From Paenibacillus silvisoli (lineage in GTDB: Bacteria; Bacillota; Bacilli; Paenibacillales; Paenibacillaceae): a stretch of DNA of 64,000 nt. The position numbers and the translations under genes were made by a program. Below the pieces are notes generated by a model. The model worked only from the letters and a program-made list of their open reading frames with translations, was not told where the DNA came from and did no database searches. Of this stretch, positions 26,430 to 35,943 are shown in pieces (the stretch's first letter is position 1; each line of letters begins with the position of its first letter). The stretch lies in NCBI RefSeq assembly GCF_030866765.1, contig NZ_CP133017.1, positions 2,648,001 to 2,712,000 of the forward strand. The letters run 5' to 3'.

Positions 26430-28535
26430 ATGCTGCACCGTGTAGAAACAACACTTGGCGGCCGGCCGCTCGTTCTGGAGACGGGCCGACTTGCAAAGCA
26501 AGCGAACGCAGCGGTAACCGTAAAATACGGTGAAACCGTTGTATTATGTACGGTTGTATCATCGAGCGAGCCGAAGAACCTGGATTTCTTCCCGCTGACA
26601 GTAAACTACGAAGAACGGCTTTATGCGGTCGGTAAAATTCCGGGCGGCTTCATTAAGCGCGAAGGCCGTCCAAGCGAGAAAGCCATTCTGGCAAGCCGCT
26701 TGACGGACCGGCCGATTCGTCCGTTGTTCCCGGACGGCTTCCGGAATGAAGTGCAAATCGCGAACATCGTCATGAGCGTCGACCAAGACTGCTCGCCGGA
26801 AATCGCGGCGATGATCGGTACGTCCGCGGCGCTGACGATCTCCGATATTCCGTTCAACGGGCCAATCGGCGGCGTCATCGTCGGCCGCATCGACGGTCAA
26901 TTCATCATCAATCCAACCGTCGAGCAAGAAGAGAAGAGCGACGTATACGTCGTTGTCGCAGGTACGAAAGACGCGATCATGATGGTGGAAGCCGAAGCGA
27001 ACGAAGTGCCAGAGGATGTTATGCTGGAAGCGATCATGTTCGGCCATGACGAAATCAGACGCATCGTAGCTTCCCTGGAAGAGCTTCAAGGCCTTGCAGG
27101 CAAAGCGAAAATCGAAGTGAAGCTGCATACCGTCGACGAGAATGTGGATGAGGCCGTTCGCGCTTACGCGAAGGAACGCCTTGTTGAATCCGTTCGGATC
27201 GTAGAGAAGCATGCGCGCCAGGAAGCGATTGATGTTGTCAACGCGGAAACGGTCGCACACTTCGAAGAAGTTTACGCGGAAACGCCTGAACTGATCGGCG
27301 ACGTGAAAGAAGTGCTGTACGATATCGTCAAAGAAGAAGTACGCCGTTTGATTACGCATGACAAAGTACGTCCGGATGGACGAGCTCTCAGCGAAATTCG
27401 TCCGATCGAATGCGATGTCGCATTGCTCCCTCGCACGCACGGCTCCGGCCTGTTCACGCGCGGTCAAACGCAAGCGCTCAGCATTTGTACGCTCGGCGCG
27501 CTGGGCGACGTGCAAATTTTGGACGGCATCGATTTGACGGAATCGAAGCGTTTCATGCATCACTACAACTTCCCGCCGTTCAGCGTCGGTGAAGCAAGAC
27601 CGCTGCGTCCTCCGGGCCGCCGCGAAATCGGCCATGGCGCGCTCGGCGAGCGTGCGCTGTCCAAAGTCATTCCAAACGAAACCGAATTCCCATATACGAT
27701 CCGTCTCGTTTCCGAGGTATTGGAATCGAACGGCTCCACAAGCCAAGCCAGCATTTGCGCAAGCACGCTGGCGATGATGGATGCGGGCGTTCCGATCAAA
27801 GCGCCGGTTGCGGGTATTGCAATGGGTCTGATCAAAGACGGCGACCACTTCTCCATCCTGTCCGATATCCAAGGCATGGAAGATCACCTTGGCGATATGG
27901 ACTTTAAAGTAGCCGGTACGGCAGCGGGCGTAACCGCGATCCAAATGGACATCAAGATCGACGGCATCGACCGCGCGATTTTGGCTCAATCGCTGGAGCA
28001 AGCGCGCGAAGGCCGCATGCACATCCTCGGCAAAATGACCGAAGTCATGCAAACGCCGCGCACGAGTCTGTCCCAGTACGCGCCGAAGATCGTCATCATG
28101 AAGATCAATCCGGACAAAATCCGCGACGTTATCGGCTCCGGCGGTAAAATCATCAACAAAATCATTGATGAGACCGGCGTAAAAATCGATATCGAGCAAG
28201 ACGGTACCGTGTTTATCGCGTCCTCGAACGCGGAAGCAAACGAGCGCGCGAAGCAAATCATCGAAGGCATCGTCCGCGAAGTCGTTATCGGCGAGGTTTA
28301 CTTGGGTACGGTTAAGCGGATCGAGAAGTTCGGCTGCTTCGTTGAAATTTTGCCGAACAAAGACGGTTTGGTTCATATTTCCCAGCTTTCCACCGAGCGC
28401 GTCGCGAAAGTGGAAGACGTCGTGAAAATCGGCGATCAAATTACGGTGAAAGTAACGGAGATCGACCAACAAGGCCGTATCAACCTTTCACGCAAAGTGC
28501 TATTGACGCCTGAAGTGCCTGCTCAGCAGTCCTAG
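26430..28535 (+). CDS. pnp: Polyribonucleotide nucleotidyltransferase (PNPase)
   Basis: 701 residues from ATG 26430 behind AGGAGG. Two RNase PH domains (about 1-210 and 310-540) flank a helical linker; the second has [20 protein letters not shown] and the active-site segment [21 protein letters not shown] domain near 555-610 ([17 protein letters not shown]), S1 domain near 620-690 ([20 protein letters not shown]). It degrades RNA 3'-5' by phosphorolysis and is the main exonuclease for mRNA turnover; RNase J and RNase Y partners are encoded in the same window. Normal length. Confidence 0.99.
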   Translation: MLHRVETTLGGRPLVLETGRLAKQANAAVTVKYGETVVLCTVVSSSEPKNLDFFPLTVNYEERLYAVGKIPGGFIKREGRPSEKAILASRLTDRPIRPLFPDGFRNEVQIANIVMSVDQDCSPEIAAMIGTSAALTISDIPFNGPIGGVIVGRIDGQFIINPTVEQEEKSDVYVVVAGTKDAIMMVEAEANEVPEDVMLEAIMFGHDEIRRIVASLEELQGLAGKAKIEVKLHTVDENVDEAVRAYAKERLVESVRIVEKHARQEAIDVVNAETVAHFEEVYAETPELIGDVKEVLYDIVKEEVRRLITHDKVRPDGRALSEIRPIECDVALLPRTHGSGLFTRGQTQALSICTLGALGDVQILDGIDLTESKRFMHHYNFPPFSVGEARPLRPPGRREIGHGALGERALSKVIPNETEFPYTIRLVSEVLESNGSTSQASICASTLAMMDAGVPIKAPVAGIAMGLIKDGDHFSILSDIQGMEDHLGDMDFKVAGTAAGVTAIQMDIKIDGIDRAILAQSLEQAREGRMHILGKMTEVMQTPRTSLSQYAPKIVIMKINPDKIRDVIGSGGKIINKIIDETGVKIDIEQDGTVFIASSNAEANERAKQIIEGIVREVVIGEVYLGTVKRIEKFGCFVEILPNKDGLVHISQLSTERVAKVEDVVKIGDQITVKVTEIDQQGRINLSRKVLLTPEVPAQQS

Positions 28536-28573
28536 TTTTTCTTAGGCAGCAGGGTCAGTCGTTCACCGCAAGC

Positions 28574-28606
28574 AAGAGACAGATGATACATCTGTCTCTT
28601 TTTTTT
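28574..28606 (+). terminator. Strong terminator after pnp
   Basis: AAGAGACAGAT at 28574-28584 pairs perfectly with ATCTGTCTCTT at 28590-28600 around a 5-base loop, followed by a run of T to 28606. Confidence 0.9.
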
Positions 28607-28694
28607 ATTGCATGTCCGTATAGTCCTCGTTTCTTCTTCTCATAATGTAGGCCGAGCCATAATATGATGTAGGAGAAAGGTGGGACAGCTTACT

Positions 28695-29690
28695 ATGAGG
28701 CTGAAGAAAGCAATCGTCATGGCAACGGTCATGTTAACGCTTTTAGTCACGATCCGACTTAACGATCCGATGTCGGCATACGTGGCCGCGGTTAAATACG
28801 GGCAGCATGGCGGTCTGGCACATACCGTGTTCGCTTCGAAGCAAATTAATACGAAGCTGATGGATACGATCCAAGTCGAAGCGGCGAAACGGCGAATTGC
28901 GCCGGTCGACGCCAGAGTGGACCGGGTGTGGAAAGCGATTCCCGGCTACAACGGACTGGAAGTGGATGTGGAGAAAACGTATCGACTTATGGAGAACGCG
29001 CCTGAAAACGAGCCGATCCGATTCGTATATAAAGAAGTAGAGCCGAAAGTAACGCTCGATTCGCTTGGGCGCTATCCGATTTATAAAGGCAATCCGAATA
29101 AGCCGATGGTGGCGCTGATGATCAACGTAGCATGGGGCAACGAGTTTATTCCGTCCATGCTCAGCACGCTGCGGAAAGAAAACGTGAAAGCGACGTTTTT
29201 CTTCGACGGCTCATGGCTGAAAAAAAATACGGATGTTGCCAAGCAAATTCAAGCCGAAGGCCATGAGATTTCGAATCATGCCTATACGCATCCCAATATG
29301 AGTCAACTTGACCGCCGTTCTGCATATAATCAAATTGCAAAGACCGAAGCGCTGCTGCGATCTACGTTGAAGGTGAACAATCATTGGTTCGCGCCGCCAT
29401 CGGGCGATTTTAACCAGATGACCGTGGATGTAGCCGCTGAGCAAGGGCTCAAAACGGTGCTGTGGACGCTGGATACGGTGGATTGGATGCACCCGCCCGC
29501 TTATTCGATCATTCGGAAGGTGAAGACGCGAGTCGAACCGGGCACGCTCATTCTTATGCATCCGACAGACTCGTCTAGCAGCGCGCTGGCAGGCATGATT
29601 ACGGCGATCAAGCAGAAAGGACTTATGCTGGGCACGGTAAGCGAGACGCTTTCCTCCAAAAGAGCTTCGTTAGTTGAGGCAGGACCATAA
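28695..29690 (+). CDS. ylxY: YlxY-type polysaccharide deacetylase family protein
   Basis: 331 residues from ATG 28695 (a GTG at 28680 in the same frame is an alternative; AGGAGAAAGG spans 28671-28680). N-terminal signal anchor (IVMATVMLTLLVTI), a 110-residue N-terminal domain, then a NodB fold (about 130-310). The usual TFDDG motif is replaced by MINVAWGNE near residue 142, so the metal/base Asp pair is not conserved, while the second motif survives as SNHAYTHPN and later motifs read APPSGDF and LMHPT. B. subtilis ylxY lies between pnpA and mlpA exactly as here. Secreted or membrane-bound; deacetylase activity is doubtful. Confidence 0.88.
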   Translation: MRLKKAIVMATVMLTLLVTIRLNDPMSAYVAAVKYGQHGGLAHTVFASKQINTKLMDTIQVEAAKRRIAPVDARVDRVWKAIPGYNGLEVDVEKTYRLMENAPENEPIRFVYKEVEPKVTLDSLGRYPIYKGNPNKPMVALMINVAWGNEFIPSMLSTLRKENVKATFFFDGSWLKKNTDVAKQIQAEGHEISNHAYTHPNMSQLDRRSAYNQIAKTEALLRSTLKVNNHWFAPPSGDFNQMTVDVAAEQGLKTVLWTLDTVDWMHPPAYSIIRKVKTRVEPGTLILMHPTDSSSSALAGMITAIKQKGLMLGTVSETLSSKRASLVEAGP

Positions 29691-29763
29691 TTTTGTTATA
29701 GTGAAGTCATTGTATTTCTGCTTCTCCAGAACAAGCAGCAGAAAACGTGTAGGAGGAACCCAA

Positions 29764-31029
29764 TTGAATAACTATACGCTTAGCAATGGATTACGCGTCG
29801 TCGTGGAATACATACCGACCTTCCGATCGGTTTCGTTCGGCATTTGGGTTAAAACCGGCTCGCGCAATGAAACACCGGACAACAACGGCATTTCCCATTT
29901 CATCGAGCACATGCTCTTTAAAGGTACGGAGCGCCATAGCGCCAAGGATATCGCGGATTTGTTCGACGGCATCGGCGGGAACGTGAACGCGTTTACGGCG
30001 AAGGAGTACACCTGCTATTTCGCAAAGGTGCTGGACCAGCATTTGCCGATCGCGGTGGATGCGCTTGCGGACATGTTTTTCAACTCGCAGATGGACGCGA
30101 CTGAGCTTGGCAAAGAGAAGAACGTCATTCTTGAAGAAATTTCGATGTACGAAGATACGCCGGACGATAAAGTGCATGACGAAGCGTCGCGCGCGTCCTA
30201 CGGCGATCATCCGCTCGCTTATTCCATTCTCGGACTTGAAGAGCGTCTTAGCGCGATGGACGGCGATTCGCTGCGCGGCTACATGAAGGCGCAGTACAGG
30301 ATCGACAACACGGTCATCAGCGTTGCGGGCAATGTGGAAGAGAAAGCGCTGCTCGAGCTGCTCGAGAAACATTTTGGCGGATTCAAAAATACGGGCTCGG
30401 AGATTGCGGTTTCGACTCCGACCTTTAACGGGCAATATTTGTTCCATAAGAAAAAAACCGAGCAAAACCATATTTGCATCTCGTTCCCGGGCTGCTCGAT
30501 CGCCGATCCTCAGCTGTATGCGATGATTTTGCTGAACAACGCGGTCGGCGGCGGCATGAGCTCGCGCCTGTTCCAGGAAATTCGCGAGAAGCGCGGCTTG
30601 GCTTATTCCGTTTATTCGTATCATACGTCCTATGCGGACAGCGGTCTGTTTACGGTGTATGCAGGCACGGCGCCGAAGCAGACGAAAGAAGTGCTTGATC
30701 TGACCATTGAGCAAATGCACGATTTGTCTGTTAAAGGCCTGACCGATATCGAGCTTCACCGCGGCAAAGAGCAGCTGAAGGGCAGCTTGATTTTGAGTCT
30801 CGAGAGCACGTCCAGCCGGATGAACCGCTTGGGCAAAAACGAGCTGATGCTCGGCCGTCACTATACGCTCGACGAGATGCTCGCGCGCATTGACGCAGTC
30901 GATATGAACGATATTCGGGAAGTAACGAAACGGATGCTTTCCGTTCCTTTCGCGGTCGCGATGGTCGGCAGCAATGATAAAGCAGCAGCGTCGCTCGGGA
31001 GGGATTCGCTTGTTTCAAGTAGTATTTAA
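29764..31029 (+). CDS. mlpA: M16 family zinc peptidase MlpA (YmxG)
   Basis: 421 residues from TTG 29764 behind TAGGAGGA; the frame is open upstream to 29674 but without a ribosome binding site. Inverzincin motif HFIEH at 45-49, third ligand in ILEEI near residue 122; C-terminal M16 domain with [20 protein letters not shown] near residue 260. Cytoplasmic processing-protease homologue. B. subtilis mlpA follows ylxY at this locus and influences extracellular protease levels. The last 20 bases overlap the start of dut. Confidence 0.93.
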   Translation: MNNYTLSNGLRVVVEYIPTFRSVSFGIWVKTGSRNETPDNNGISHFIEHMLFKGTERHSAKDIADLFDGIGGNVNAFTAKEYTCYFAKVLDQHLPIAVDALADMFFNSQMDATELGKEKNVILEEISMYEDTPDDKVHDEASRASYGDHPLAYSILGLEERLSAMDGDSLRGYMKAQYRIDNTVISVAGNVEEKALLELLEKHFGGFKNTGSEIAVSTPTFNGQYLFHKKKTEQNHICISFPGCSIADPQLYAMILLNNAVGGGMSSRLFQEIREKRGLAYSVYSYHTSYADSGLFTVYAGTAPKQTKEVLDLTIEQMHDLSVKGLTDIELHRGKEQLKGSLILSLESTSSRMNRLGKNELMLGRHYTLDEMLARIDAVDMNDIREVTKRMLSVPFAVAMVGSNDKAAASLGRDSLVSSSI

Positions 31030-31453
31030 ACGGCTGCCCGGCAATGAAGAGCTGGCCTTGCCCCGCAAAATGTCGGAGCTAGCGGCTGGCTTCGATTTGC
31101 AAGCGGCCGTCGAAGAGCCTGTCAAGCTGAACCCGGGCGAGCGTAAGCTGATTCCGACGGGCTTCGCTATGGCGATGCCGGCGGAATTGGAAGCGCAAAT
31201 CCGTCCGCGCAGCGGGCTGGCTTACAAGCACGGCATTACATGCTTGAATTCGCCGGGCACGATCGATGCCGATTACCGCGGCGAGGTGAAGGTATTGCTG
31301 ATCAATTTAGGCAAAGAGCCGTTTGTCATCGAACGCGGCGAGCGTATCGCGCAAATGCTGTTCCAGGTCGTACCGGCCGTCCATATCTCCGAAGCGGATG
31401 AGCTGCCGGACACCGTCCGCGGCGCCGGCGGCTTCGGACACACTGGTGTATAA
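31010..31453 (+). CDS. dut: Deoxyuridine 5'-triphosphate nucleotidohydrolase
   Basis: 147 residues from a TTG at 31010 ([20 protein letters not shown]), with GGGAGGG at 30998-31003, both inside the 3' end of mlpA. All five trimeric dUTPase motifs are present: [18 protein letters not shown], the uracil/substrate motif [21 protein letters not shown], and the C-terminal P-loop-like [10 protein letters not shown]. It hydrolyses dUTP to dUMP and keeps uracil out of DNA. The 20-base overlap implies coupling to mlpA. B. subtilis has no dut here. Confidence 0.97.
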   Translation: MFQVVFKRLPGNEELALPRKMSELAAGFDLQAAVEEPVKLNPGERKLIPTGFAMAMPAELEAQIRPRSGLAYKHGITCLNSPGTIDADYRGEVKVLLINLGKEPFVIERGERIAQMLFQVVPAVHISEADELPDTVRGAGGFGHTGV

Positions 31454-31478
31454 GCACTGAACTAATAGATTCACTCCT

Positions 31479-31515
31479 AAAAAGGAGCGCGGGTTACATT
31501 CCGCGCTCCTTTTTT
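31479..31515 (+). terminator. Strong terminator after dut
   Basis: AAAAAGGAGCGCGG at 31479-31492 pairs with CCGCGCTCCTTTTT at 31501-31514, 14 bp, with a T-tract running on. Confidence 0.92.
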
Positions 31516-31533
31516 TGCTGCTCCCTCCGGCGT

Positions 31534-31684
31534 GTAAAACGTGAGCGGAGCGGCTCGAATGATTCTGGAGGAGCGTAAGCGTTCGCCTTTGTATTCGAAT
31601 GACAACTGCATCATGTTGTTCAAGTCATTCGAATACAACAGTGACCGGAAGAACATTCGAGCAGCGAAGCGATCACCGTTTTAC
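31534..31684 (+). repeat. 151-bp imperfect palindromic element (MITE/REP-like)
   Basis: The element begins GTAAAACG (31534) and ends with its reverse complement CGTTTTAC (31677-31684). Inside, GCTCGAATG at 31553 matches CATTCGAGC at about 31654-31662, and the centre is a perfect 15-bp inverted repeat, TTGTATTCGAATGAC (31589-31603) with GTCATTCGAATACAA (31624-31638). No transposase, coding frame or clear target duplication is seen. It sits between the dut terminator and the dpaA promoter region. The layout is that of a non-autonomous palindromic repeat; copy number elsewhere is unknown from this window. Confidence 0.6.
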
Positions 31685-31700
31685 CCGCCGCTCTCCATTC

Positions 31701-31728
31701 ACCTTGTTCTGGGCGAATGCATAAGATG
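31701..31728 (+). promoter_or_regulatory. Candidate sigma-K (mother cell) promoter of dpaA-dpaB
   Basis: An AC at 31701-31702 (context TTCACC), 17 bases, then CATAAGAT at 31720-31727, close to the sigma-K pattern AC-N16/17-CATANNNT(A). In B. subtilis the spoVF operon (dpaA, dpaB) is transcribed by sigma-K. The final A of the -10 is G here, and sigma-E has a related -10, so the exact sigma is inferred. Confidence 0.4.
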
Positions 31729-31734
31729 GTCTAT

Positions 31735-31905
31735 AACCAAGTGCGCATGCTGTCCTTTGAGTTGCCTTGAAACCAAGGCGCTGAGACAGTGGCAAAGGTA
31801 CTGTCAATCGGGCGCGATCGAACGCGCACCGATGGCGGTAAGACTGCATTCGAGCCGCGAAGAATCTCGCGTCATCGATTGCAGGAAGAAAGGAGTGATA
31901 CCCTT
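31735..31905 (+). other. Structured dpaA leader
   Basis: About 170 bases between the candidate promoter and dpaA hold no plausible gene but two stable stems: GCCTTG/CAAGGC with an AAAC loop (about 31763-31778, enclosed by CTGTC/GACAG), and ATCGGGCGCG paired with CGCGCACCGAT around ATCGAA with one bulged A (about 31807-31833). AAAGGAG at 31889 is the dpaA ribosome binding site. I do not recognise a known riboswitch class. Confidence 0.35.
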
Positions 31906-32805
31906 ATGCTGACAGGGGTTCAGGTCTTGCTTCTTGGCGGAGACGCCCGGGGGCTCGAGGTCATCCGGAAGCTGACCGAGCTCGATGCATCGGTAACGGT
32001 AGCAGGCTTTGACCAGCTCCATTCCTCGTTGGACGGAGCGGTACGCGCGGAACTGAGCGAGGATTTGTTCGCAAACATCGACGCGCTCGTGCTTCCCGCT
32101 GTAGGTACGGACGATGATGGGAAGATCGTCACCGTTTTCAGCGACCGCGAGTTGTCGCTGACGGATGAGTATGTCGCACGGATGCCAAAGCATTGCACGG
32201 TGTATACGGGAATGGCGAAATCGTATTTGCGAAATTTGTGCGACAAGCACGGAATCCGGCTCGTAGAACTGTTTGACCGCGACGATGTCGCGATTTATAA
32301 CTCGATTCCGACGGCTGAGGGAGCTGTCATGATGGCGATCCAGAACACGGATATTACCATCCACGGCTCATCCTGCATGGTGCTCGGCATCGGCAGAACC
32401 GGGTTTACATTGGCGCGGACGCTACAGGGACTCGGGGCGAAAGTGAAGGTCGGCGTGCGCCGGGAAGAGCATTTCGCACGCGCATACGAGATGGGCTTCG
32501 AGCCCTTTTATCTCAAGCAGCTGCTGCATTACGTGGGTAATATTGACTTGCTTTTTAATACAATTCCGACTATGATAGTCACAGCGCAAATTATAGCAAA
32601 TTTGCCATCGCGAGCGGTCATTATCGACCTCGCTTCGAAGCCCGGCGGAACGGATTTCCGCTTTGCCGAGAAGCGCGGAATCAAGGCGTTGCTCGCCCCC
32701 GGCCTCCCAGGAATCGTCGCACCCAAAACCGCTGGACGCATAATCGCGGATTGTTTAAGTCGATTGATTGAGGAAGATTTCAGGCAACGGGGGAATGAGC
32801 AATGA
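31906..32805 (+). CDS. dpaA: Dipicolinate synthase subunit A
   Basis: 299 residues from ATG 31906 (AAAGGAG 10 bases upstream); an open extension to 31789 lacks support. N-terminal domain opens with LLLGGDARGLEVIRKLTELD; a second Rossmann domain from about residue 150 has MVLGIGRTGFTLARTLQGLG and later LIDLASKPGG-like VIIDLASKPGGTDF. This is the dehydrogenase-like subunit of SpoVF. With DpaB it oxidises 4-hydroxy-tetrahydrodipicolinate/dihydrodipicolinate to dipicolinic acid in the mother cell. The downstream asd-dapG-dapA supply the substrate. Confidence 0.97.
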   Translation: MLTGVQVLLLGGDARGLEVIRKLTELDASVTVAGFDQLHSSLDGAVRAELSEDLFANIDALVLPAVGTDDDGKIVTVFSDRELSLTDEYVARMPKHCTVYTGMAKSYLRNLCDKHGIRLVELFDRDDVAIYNSIPTAEGAVMMAIQNTDITIHGSSCMVLGIGRTGFTLARTLQGLGAKVKVGVRREEHFARAYEMGFEPFYLKQLLHYVGNIDLLFNTIPTMIVTAQIIANLPSRAVIIDLASKPGGTDFRFAEKRGIKALLAPGLPGIVAPKTAGRIIADCLSRLIEEDFRQRGNEQ

Positions 32806-33389
32806 AATGGCAAGGCAAAACGGTGGGCTATGCGCTCTCCGGGTCTCACTGTACGTTTGCAGAAGTCATGCCGGTTATTAAACGTTTTGTCGACGAAGGC
32901 GCGAATGTCGTGCCGATCGTGTCGCATACGCTGATTACGACGGATACGCGGTTCGGAACCGCGGAAGAGTGGCAGCGGCAGCTAAGAACGATTACCGGAA
33001 ACGAAATCATTTCGACCATTGTCGATGCGGAGCCCCTGGGGCCATCTAAACTGCTCGACGTTCTTGTCATTGCGCCCTGCACGGGCAATACGACAAGTAA
33101 ATTGGCCAATGCTCAGACCGACGGTCCCGTCCTGATGGCCGCGAAAGCACAGATGCGCAATCAGCGCCCGCTCGTGCTCGCGATCTCGACGAATGACGGT
33201 CTTGGCTTGAACGCCGCTAATATCGCTAAACTTTTAGTATGCAAGAACGTATACTTTGTTCCTTTTGGGCAGGATAATCCGATCCAGAAGCCTAACTCGC
33301 TGGTCGCCAAGATGGAGCTGGTGCCGGAAACATGCGAAGCCGCATTGCAAGGCAAACAGCTTCAGCCGTTGTTGGTCGAACGCGCTTGA
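32802..33389 (+). CDS. dpaB: Dipicolinate synthase subunit B (flavoprotein)
   Basis: 195 residues from ATG 32802, overlapping dpaA by 4 bases. Flavoprotein (HFCD-like) fold: GYALSGSHCTFAEVMPVIKR at the start, VLVIAPCTGNTTSKLANAQT near residue 87, and AISTNDGLGLNAANIAKLL near 126. It is the second SpoVF subunit, needed for spore-core dipicolinate. Length matches the B. subtilis protein (about 200 residues). The gap of 84 bases to asd has no clear terminator, so dpaAB and asd may be partly co-transcribed. Confidence 0.97.
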   Translation: MKWQGKTVGYALSGSHCTFAEVMPVIKRFVDEGANVVPIVSHTLITTDTRFGTAEEWQRQLRTITGNEIISTIVDAEPLGPSKLLDVLVIAPCTGNTTSKLANAQTDGPVLMAAKAQMRNQRPLVLAISTNDGLGLNAANIAKLLVCKNVYFVPFGQDNPIQKPNSLVAKMELVPETCEAALQGKQLQPLLVERA

Positions 33390-33473
33390 TCTAAACCTCG
33401 AGAAGACGCAATTATCCGAATTTATATGCTGCTGGAGCAATCCTTGACCTAAGTTCGAGAGGAGATCACATCG

Positions 33474-34514
33474 GTGTCGAATCAGAAATTGTTTAACGTC
33501 GCGGTAGTCGGTGCGACAGGCGCAGTAGGAGAACAAATTATCGGTCTGCTCGAGAGAAGAAATTTTCCGATCGCCGAGCTTAAGCTGCTTTCATCGGCCC
33601 GTTCCGCGGGCACGAAGATTAAGTTCAAAGGCGAAGAACTGACGGTGGAGGAAGCGACGCCAGACAGCTTTAAAGGGATCGAAATCGCCTTGTTCAGTGC
33701 GGGCGGCGACGTGACCAAAGCACTTGCCCCCCACGCTGTCGCGCACGGAGCGGTCTGTATCGACAATACGAACGCGTTTCGTATGGATCCAGAAACGCCG
33801 CTCGTCGTGCCGGAGGTCAATATCGATAAAGTAAGCGACCATAGAGGGATTATCGCCAATCCGAACTGCTCTACGATTCAGATGGTCACGGCGCTAAAGC
33901 CGCTTCAAGACCGCTATGGCATCGCGCGCATTATCGTATCGACCTATCAAGCGGTCTCGGGAGCCGGCAGCCGCGCGATCGACGAAATGCTCCGCCAGAC
34001 GCGCGAAGCGTTAGCGGGCAACGACATCGTGCCGGATTTGCTGCCGGTCGGCTCGCTGCCGGTGAAGCATCAAATCGCGTTCAATGCGATCCCGCAAATC
34101 GACAAGTTTCAAGATAACGGCTATACGCTTGAAGAGTTGAAGATGGTTCGCGAAACGAAGAAAATCATGGGTGACGAGTCCATCGACGTGACGGCGACAT
34201 GTGTTCGTATTCCCGTCGTCTATGGTCATTCGGAATCCGTATACGTAGAGCTTAAACAAGATTATGAACTGGAAGACGTCAAGAAGCTCATCGCCGAGGC
34301 TCCGGGGGTCGTGCTTGTCGACGATCCTGAAGGTCAACGCTACCCGCTTGCTACAGAAGCGGCAGGGAAACCTGAAGTGTTCGTCGGACGGCTCCGACGC
34401 GACCTCGGTCATGCACGCGGCTTGAATATGTGGATCGTTTCCGATAATCTGCTCAAAGGCGCGGCATGGAATGCCGTGCAAATCGCAGAATACATCGCAA
34501 TCGAGAAGGAATAG
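33474..34514 (+). CDS. asd: Aspartate-semialdehyde dehydrogenase
   Basis: 346 residues from GTG 33474 behind GAGAGGAG. NADP-binding AVVGATGAVGEQIIGLLERR at 10-29; catalytic Cys132 in NPNCSTIQM; second substrate region SGAGSRAIDEM and GHSESVYVEL. It reduces aspartyl phosphate to the semialdehyde, the branch point to lysine/dipicolinate, threonine and methionine. Clustered with dapG and dapA as in B. subtilis. Normal length. Confidence 0.98.
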   Translation: MSNQKLFNVAVVGATGAVGEQIIGLLERRNFPIAELKLLSSARSAGTKIKFKGEELTVEEATPDSFKGIEIALFSAGGDVTKALAPHAVAHGAVCIDNTNAFRMDPETPLVVPEVNIDKVSDHRGIIANPNCSTIQMVTALKPLQDRYGIARIIVSTYQAVSGAGSRAIDEMLRQTREALAGNDIVPDLLPVGSLPVKHQIAFNAIPQIDKFQDNGYTLEELKMVRETKKIMGDESIDVTATCVRIPVVYGHSESVYVELKQDYELEDVKKLIAEAPGVVLVDDPEGQRYPLATEAAGKPEVFVGRLRRDLGHARGLNMWIVSDNLLKGAAWNAVQIAEYIAIEKE

Positions 34515-34591
34515 ACGATAAGATCGAAGCAGTTTGTCAGAGCGCCTGCGGTTCAAGGACGGATTTCCCGTTCGGATACGGAGGCTTGGCA

Positions 34592-35809
34592 ATGCGCATC
34601 CTCGTTCAGAAGTTCGGCGGTACATCATTGTCGACGGACGAAGCAAGGAAACTCGTAATTCAACATATTAATCGGGAACGGCAACGGCAATATGGACTTG
34701 TCGTTGTCGTCTCTGCAATGGGACGCAAAGGCGATCCCTATGCAACGGACACGCTGCTGACGCTCATTCGCAATCATGGCGATTCTTTGCCGGCCAAGGA
34801 ACGCGATATGCTGCAGGGGTGCGGAGAAATTATCTCCGCCGCTTTACTATGCAGTTTATTGCGCGCCGGGGACGTACCGGCGATCGCGCTGACCGGCGGC
34901 GGCGCAGGCATTATTACCGATAATCAATTCGGGCGTGCCCGCATACTGGAAATACGTACGGACGCCATCCTTAAAGCATTGCAGGATGGCCAAGTCGTAA
35001 TCGTAACCGGCTTTCAAGGGGTTACCGAATCAGGGGATATAACGACGCTCGGCCGCGGCGGCAGCGATACTTCGGCGACAGCCTTAGGCGCGGCTTTACG
35101 CGCGGAGCGGGTCGATATTTATACAGACGTGAACGGCATCCTGACCGCGGATCCTAGAATCGTGAAGGATGCTCGTCCGTTGTCCGTCATCAGCTATGCG
35201 GAGGTCGGCAACATGGCAAGGCAGGGCGCGAAGGTCATTCATCCGCGCGCCGTCGAAATCGCGCAGCAAGCCCGCATACCGCTTCGCGTCCGTTCGACGT
35301 TCTCCGAAGATGAGGGGACGCTCGTCACCGATACGTTCGATGCGGCGGCCAAGGCCTCGTCCGTGCGCGACCGCCATGTCACCGGCGTCGCTCATGTGAG
35401 CGGCGTAACGCAAATAACGGTCCAGGCGCAGGACGGCCACACCGACGTTCAACTGCAAGTGTTTCAAGCGATGGCCAGGCATCAGATCAGCGTCGATTTC
35501 ATCAACGTGAATCCGGGCGGCGCCATTTATACGGTATTCGATCATGATGCGGACAAAGCCGTTTCCGTCCTGCATGAGATCGGTTATGCTCCCCGTGCCG
35601 TGAGCGGATGCGCCAAAATATCGGTCATCGGCGGCGGCATGAACGGCGTACCCGGCATTATGGCCCGCATCGTGGAAGCGCTGACGGAGAAAGGAATCCC
35701 GATTTTGCAATCCGCGGATTCCAACACGACGATTTGGGTGCTTGTTCAAGAATGCTATATGGCAAGCGCGCTTCAGGCGCTGCACGCCAAATTTTCCTTA
35801 CACGAGTAA
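34592..35809 (+). CDS. dapG: Aspartate kinase I
   Basis: 405 residues from ATG 34592 behind GGAGGC (out to 34466 the frame is open but overlaps asd). Kinase domain with VQKFGGTSLST at 4-14, GRGGSDTSATALGAAL near 194 and DVNGILTADPRIVKDARPL near 217; two C-terminal ACT domains (about 265-400). In B. subtilis DapG is the meso-diaminopimelate-inhibited isoenzyme used for cell wall and spore dipicolinate; equivalence is inferred from position between asd and dapA. Confidence 0.95.
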   Translation: MRILVQKFGGTSLSTDEARKLVIQHINRERQRQYGLVVVVSAMGRKGDPYATDTLLTLIRNHGDSLPAKERDMLQGCGEIISAALLCSLLRAGDVPAIALTGGGAGIITDNQFGRARILEIRTDAILKALQDGQVVIVTGFQGVTESGDITTLGRGGSDTSATALGAALRAERVDIYTDVNGILTADPRIVKDARPLSVISYAEVGNMARQGAKVIHPRAVEIAQQARIPLRVRSTFSEDEGTLVTDTFDAAAKASSVRDRHVTGVAHVSGVTQITVQAQDGHTDVQLQVFQAMARHQISVDFINVNPGGAIYTVFDHDADKAVSVLHEIGYAPRAVSGCAKISVIGGGMNGVPGIMARIVEALTEKGIPILQSADSNTTIWVLVQECYMASALQALHAKFSLHE

Positions 35810-35872
35810 GACCGGCACGGCACGCAATCAAGTTTTACAAGCACGATGAAACCAGCTTACGAAGTCAAGCTT

Positions 35873-35920
35873 TGCGAAGCAGAACGTCCTAGTTATCACT
35901 CGCAACTGTTTTGCTTCGCA
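35873..35920 (+). repeat. Inverted repeat in the dapA leader
   Basis: TGCGAAGCA at 35873-35881 and TGCTTCGCA at 35912-35920 form a 9-bp stem with a 30-base loop; both arms are followed by AGAAC/GAAC. The second arm ends 10 bases before the AGGAGG of dapA, so folding could affect ribosome access, but no T-tract or second alternative stem is obvious. Confidence 0.4.
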
Positions 35921-35943
35921 GAACTTTTTAGGAGGAATCATAC

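Noticed and set aside
26559-28472. 637-codon minus-strand frame within pnp
   Set aside because: Antisense shadow; pnp is complete and strongly conserved on the other strand.
31763-31830. GCTGAGA in the dpaA leader considered as a TPP riboswitch
   Set aside because: The second half of the THI element (ACCTGAT and the following conserved bases) is missing and the gene context does not fit thiamine.
31541-31912. 123-codon plus-strand frame before dpaA
   Set aside because: It translates the palindromic element and the dpaA leader, has no ribosome binding site and no protein-like composition.
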